64,000 bases of DNA from Dyella mobilis (GTDB lineage: Bacteria > Pseudomonadota > Gammaproteobacteria > Xanthomonadales > Rhodanobacteraceae). Numbering within the stretch: the first letter of the stretch is position 1; each line of letters begins with the position of its first letter. Made by a program: the position numbers and the translations under genes. This document shows, in pieces, positions 61,018-64,000 of this stretch. Location: assembly GCF_016904945.1 (NCBI RefSeq), contig NZ_JADIKF010000040.1, positions 310,001-374,000 on the forward strand. Direction: 5' to 3'. Under the pieces are notes generated by a model. It made no database searches, was not told where the DNA came from, and saw nothing but the letters and a program-made list of their open reading frames with translations.

Positions 61018-61597
61018 ATCGTAACCTTCGGGCTCACCGGAAAACGCGAGGCGTTCATCCCTCAGCGCGTGGCCGCATCGTACAGGGTCTTCGCAGGGCA
61101 TACACGCCGGCATCGGTCTTGAAGCAGCCTCCTATTGCAAAAAAGCCATGCAACCCGTCACGAGCAACACCGCGGCCAGCGCGACCGCAGTATCAATTTG
61201 CGAATCACGCCCCCTTCCCGTGCGATTCGAACGCCTGGAAACCACGTCACGCCGGCTCGGCAAGCGGGTTTAGGGATCGGCCGGCCAAAAGCTCAAGATG
61301 CCAGGATCTGCTCGTCTCCCTTCTTTGCCCCCGGGCACGCGCCATCAATCCCGGCCGCCAATGCCCAGGCTGCCCAGGGACCTGCATCCGTGACTATTTC
61401 AACGAGGTGACGGGCGTGAGCGAAATCACAAGCTGCACAATGAACTGTCCATTCGCGATCCATGCGTGCCGATTTTCACCGGGCTTTCATCTGCCGCATC
61501 GTTGGATTGACGAGATGGCGATGACTGCCTGTGCTCGACCCAGGGCGCGGCAGCACACCCAGGAAGCAAAACGGACGACCCAAGGGAATAACGCGTC
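61018..61597. other. Intergenic stretch with no gene seen
   Basis: 580 bases between the divergent DUF5672 and ART-like genes. Several frames are open by chance. Nothing recognisable was found; GC content falls toward the ART-like gene. Confidence 0.4.
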
Positions 61598-62104
61598 ATG
61601 CCACTACACCTCTATCACTACACGACCAAAGAGAGCTACGAAAAGATCATTCAGTCCATGATGCTCATTCCTTCGACACAAGAAGGAAAAGAGCACACTC
61701 ATTTTGGAAAGGGCATTTACTTTGGCTCGCTGGATCCTTTTTTCGACGCCCAATATCTAGGCCTCGAAGAATTGGGCGGCAACTTGTTCACTCAGGTCTC
61801 AAAGGGCAATTTCGAAAAATTCTTCTATTTCGTCGAGGTGCGCTTCCCCGACGATTTCGACCCCATGCCGCAATCCGTTCTCGTCAAAGACGACAAGAAA
61901 GCCGGCTTTACGTATGAAAACCAATTCCTTTATTTACTGAAGACCGAAAAGCCCTTGATCCTGGCGAAAGAAAATCCCGCACACGGGCAAGCCCTGCTTT
62001 TTGATCATGGCATCACTTACTGGGGCCAGCTTCGCGCATTGCGCATGACAGACAAGGACATTCGCAACGAGCCGCCCGCCTGGCAAAGAAAGCCCAGGCA
62101 ATAA
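61598..62104 (+). CDS. HYD1-like ADP-ribosyltransferase-fold protein (putative toxin domain)
   Basis: A 168-residue single-domain protein. LYHYTTKESYEKIIQS at the start, the SMMLIPSTQ stretch and HFGKGIYFGSLDP near 35-47 match the pattern of Tox-ART-HYD1 domains: a LYHYT strand, an I..S..L.PS helix and a G.GIY/FtslxP strand. His7, Tyr41 and a later Glu (perhaps Glu107 in YENQFLYLL) could be the H-Y-E triad. The gene is clearly A/T- and Lys/Glu-richer than its surroundings, suggesting transfer. No secretion signal and no obvious immunity gene are seen. The ribosome site is poor (GGGAA ten or more bases away). The assignment is by pattern only. Confidence 0.55.
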   Translation: MPLHLYHYTTKESYEKIIQSMMLIPSTQEGKEHTHFGKGIYFGSLDPFFDAQYLGLEELGGNLFTQVSKGNFEKFFYFVEVRFPDDFDPMPQSVLVKDDKKAGFTYENQFLYLLKTEKPLILAKENPAHGQALLFDHGITYWGQLRALRMTDKDIRNEPPAWQRKPRQ

Positions 62105-62146
62105 AGAAAACCCATCACAGGGAAGGAACTCGGATACCGGTTCAGC

Positions 62147-62171
62147 CGTCGATGGCGAAAGGCCATCGACG
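62147..62171. repeat. Hairpin between convergent genes
   Basis: CGTCGATGGC (62147-62156) pairs perfectly with GCCATCGACG (62162-62171), loop GAAAG. It lies between the ART-like gene and the MocR gene, and probably serves as a terminator for one or both despite lacking a T-run. Confidence 0.5.
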
Positions 62172-62174
62172 ACT

Positions 62175-63653
62175 CTAAATGCACGTACTGAGCTTGCGCA
62201 CACCTTCGCGGAGCTCGTGCACATTCGCCCCGGAATACCCAAGGATGAGGCCGCTTCTCCCAGGCGACTCAACATAGCACTGGGACAGCGGCCTGGCTGA
62301 AATACCCTGCTCTTTTGCCTTGATCGACACCGCCACATCATCTGCGCCCGCTGGGAGCAAGGCCGCCAATTGCATGCCCGCCTGGGTGCCGATCACGTCG
62401 AGCCGGTCGCCCACGTATTGGTCGATGGCCTGCAGCAAAGCCGACCGCCGCTCCAGGTACAGCGCGCGCATGCGGCGTATGTGCCTGGCGAAATGTCCTT
62501 GGCGGATGAAGTCGGTGAGCGCCACCTGATAAAGCGTGGAAGAAAACGTATCGAGGGCATCCCGAACCGTGGCGAAGGCGGCAACGAGATCCCTGGGCAC
62601 CACCACGTAACCCACTCGCAAAGCCGGAAACATCACCTTGCTGAAGGTGCCGACATAAACCACCCGATCGTCGGCATCCATGCCTTGCAGAGATGCAAGC
62701 GGACGGCCGCCGAAACGGAACTCGCTGTCGTAGTCGTCTTCGATGATCCAGGCGCCGCTGTGCGAAGCCCAGTTGAGCAGTTGCATGCGTCGCGCGGCGC
62801 TCATGGTGACGCCAAGCGGAAATTGATGCGAAGGGGAAATATAGGCAGCCTGTGCGTTGCGGCAAAGACGAATCCCCTCCTCCACGATCAGGCCGTCTTC
62901 ATCGACCGGCACCGGAACGATCTCCGCACCCATCGTTCGCAGCGCCTGGCGAGCTCCAGGGTACCCAGGGTCTTCGATCCACACCCGATCGTTTGCATCC
63001 AGCAGAGCATGCGCGCAAATCTGCAGGCCTTGCTGGGAGCCGGTCGTGATGAGTATCTGCGAGGCATCGCAGCGCACGCTGCGCACCGTGCCGAGGTATT
63101 CCGCAATGGCCTCGCGCAGAGGCAGATATCCCATGGAACCGCTGTACACCAGGTGTTCGATCGGCGGTTTGCGTACGTGGTGCTGGATGAGCTTGGACCA
63201 GACCGTCATCGGAAAGTGATCGATGGCCGGCAGCCCGACCCGGAATGCCCCGTGGTTATTTGCCCAGGTCTGTACGAGGCCGCGCATGCCGGCGACGCGC
63301 CGGGCGATTTTTCTTGGTGCGGATGGCGTGACCTCGACTGGCGGCTGGCGCTCCGCGGCACCGGCCGTTTTGGTAGCCTGGCCGGGTATCGAACGCGCCA
63401 CGCAGGTCCCGGCTCCGACGAAGGTCTCCAGATACCCCTCTGCATACAGTTGCTCATAAGCGCTGAGCACCGGCACGCGCGAAATCTTCAGCTCCTTGGC
63501 GAGACTGCGCGTGGAGGGCACCCGCTGCCCGGGGCGCAGGCGGCCGTCAACGATGGCCCGCCGGAACCATTCGGACAATTGGTCGTACATCGGCGTGCTG
63601 CCAGCAGCATCGAGCACGACCGGCGGAAGGAAACCAGCAGAGATCCGTTTCAC
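62175..63653 (-). CDS. MocR-family (GntR HTH plus aminotransferase-like) regulator
   Basis: A 492-residue protein. A winged GntR helix-turn-helix spans about residues 20-90 (PMYDQLSEWFRRAIVDGRLRPGQRVPSTRSLAKELKISRVPVLSAYEQLYAEGYL). From about 115 on is a fold-type I aminotransferase domain with the PLP lysine in YVGTFSKVMFPALRVGYVV and Asp in WIIEDDYDSEFRF. MocR proteins use a PLP-bound ligand to switch transcription of nearby genes. GTG start at 63653 with GGAG seven bases upstream. It diverges from the exported protein at 63770, the natural target candidate. Confidence 0.93.
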   Translation of the reverse strand: MKRISAGFLPPVVLDAAGSTPMYDQLSEWFRRAIVDGRLRPGQRVPSTRSLAKELKISRVPVLSAYEQLYAEGYLETFVGAGTCVARSIPGQATKTAGAAERQPPVEVTPSAPRKIARRVAGMRGLVQTWANNHGAFRVGLPAIDHFPMTVWSKLIQHHVRKPPIEHLVYSGSMGYLPLREAIAEYLGTVRSVRCDASQILITTGSQQGLQICAHALLDANDRVWIEDPGYPGARQALRTMGAEIVPVPVDEDGLIVEEGIRLCRNAQAAYISPSHQFPLGVTMSAARRMQLLNWASHSGAWIIEDDYDSEFRFGGRPLASLQGMDADDRVVYVGTFSKVMFPALRVGYVVVPRDLVAAFATVRDALDTFSSTLYQVALTDFIRQGHFARHIRRMRALYLERRSALLQAIDQYVGDRLDVIGTQAGMQLAALLPAGADDVAVSIKAKEQGISARPLSQCYVESPGRSGLILGYSGANVHELREGVRKLSTCI

Positions 63654-63664
63654 GTGGCAACTCC

Positions 63665-63699
63665 AAAGTGGTCATGCCCAATCATACCGAAGTGGCTAT
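63665..63699. promoter_or_regulatory. Direct repeats in the MocR intergenic region
   Basis: AAAGTGGTCAT (63665-63675) and GAAGTGGCTAT (63689-63699) are direct repeats 24 bases apart, with an inverted CCACT nearby (63708-63712). MocR/GabR-type regulators commonly bind spaced direct repeats, so these are operator candidates for the gene on either side. Confidence 0.45.
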
Positions 63700-63769
63700 T
63701 TTCGCCAACCACTGACCGGCCTAACTTTTATCGCAGGCGGCGCCCTGGCCGCTTTCAGGAGGTTCTGCG

Positions 63770-64000
63770 ATGACGAGCTTTCGCAAGGTTCTTTTGTGCG
63801 CGGCATTGGCGATGGCAGGAACGACCTGCGTCAGCCTCCCCACCGACGCCCAGACTGGCAATAAGCCCGCCGCTCCCAGCTATCGCGACGGCTCGCACGA
63901 TTTCGATTTCCACGTCGGCACCTGGCGCACGCACATCAAGACACTCCAGCATCCGCTCTCCGGCTCCCACGACTGGACCGAACTCGATGGCACGGTAACG
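63770..64000 (+). CDS. Exported protein of unknown function, 5' part only
   Basis: The first 77 codons of a gene cut by the window edge. AGGAGGT seven bases before ATG 63770 is a near-perfect ribosome site. A signal peptide is visible (KVLLCAALAMAGTTCVSLPTD), possibly with Cys in a lipobox-like AGTTC. The mature start has SHDFDFHVGTWRTHIKTLQH, resembling the (F)DFxxGTW opening of DUF1579-like lipocalin-fold proteins. It diverges from the MocR gene, which may regulate it. Confidence 0.7.
   Translation, partial: MTSFRKVLLCAALAMAGTTCVSLPTDAQTGNKPAAPSYRDGSHDFDFHVGTWRTHIKTLQHPLSGSHDWTELDGTVT

Overview
The window looks like a piece of chromosome from a gammaproteobacterium of the Xanthomonadales/Lysobacterales, most likely Rhodanobacteraceae (Dyella, Rhodanobacter, Luteibacter and relatives). 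The reasons are the high GC content with strongly G/C-ending codons, the gene order pyrG-kdsA-eno-ftsB-truD-surE-pcm-nlpD, a cyo oxidase, a his operon headed by a TrpR-family regulator, and individual protein features such as GICYGM in CTP synthase and a HisB phosphatase half without its zinc loop. This is inferred from memory of families; no database search was run.

Layout. 1-6.3 kb: end of an acyl-CoA ligase, a PilZ protein, the chromosome-segregation pair scpA-scpB with rluB, an ArsC-like protein and a two-gene DUF2239/DUF1330-like operon. 6.4-19 kb: ftsH-rlmE opposite yhbY, then a long minus-strand housekeeping block running pyrG, kdsA, eno, ftsB, truD, surE, pcm, a DedA-like protein and nlpD, with a Smr-domain gene facing it. 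19-27 kb: the cyoABCD terminal oxidase, an M24 aminopeptidase and parE. 27-33 kb: a decayed small gene, 3-hydroxyanthranilate dioxygenase, a NUDIX hydrolase, an outer-membrane protein and two tandem APC permeases. 33-37 kb: a candidate small RNA, a Tat-exported HiPIP, the methionine-salvage genes mtnB-mtnD-mtnC and a legumain-like C13 protein. 37-44.5 kb: a complete, tightly overlapped histidine operon (hisR-like regulator, hisG D C B H A F IE) with a trp-operator-like palindrome at its promoter. 44.6-48.8 kb: a DUF998 protein, an unusually long histidine/aromatic ammonia-lyase and hisS, so biosynthesis, breakdown and tRNA charging of histidine sit side by side.

48.9-60.1 kb is an 11.1-kb genomic island in the 3' end of a tRNA-Pro(CGG) gene. 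A 42-bp direct repeat of the tRNA 3' end marks its two edges. Inside are a frameshifted, truncated integrase next to the intact tRNA, an AraC regulator, a 256-bp element with 41-bp inverted ends, a 2044-residue two-partner-secretion adhesin (TpsA) with its transporter (TpsB), an IS5-type remnant, and two copies of a 78-bp repeat near the two ends. Beyond it lie a DUF5672 protein, a small A/T-richer gene resembling HYD1-type ADP-ribosyltransferase toxins, a MocR regulator and the start of an exported protein cut off by the window edge.

The signals I consider most worth following are the structured RNA locus at 33.2-33.4 kb, the island with its compensatory tRNA change, the stand-alone ART-like protein, the 52-bp tandem duplication between hisC and hisB, and the ammonia-lyase with a roughly 65-residue insertion.
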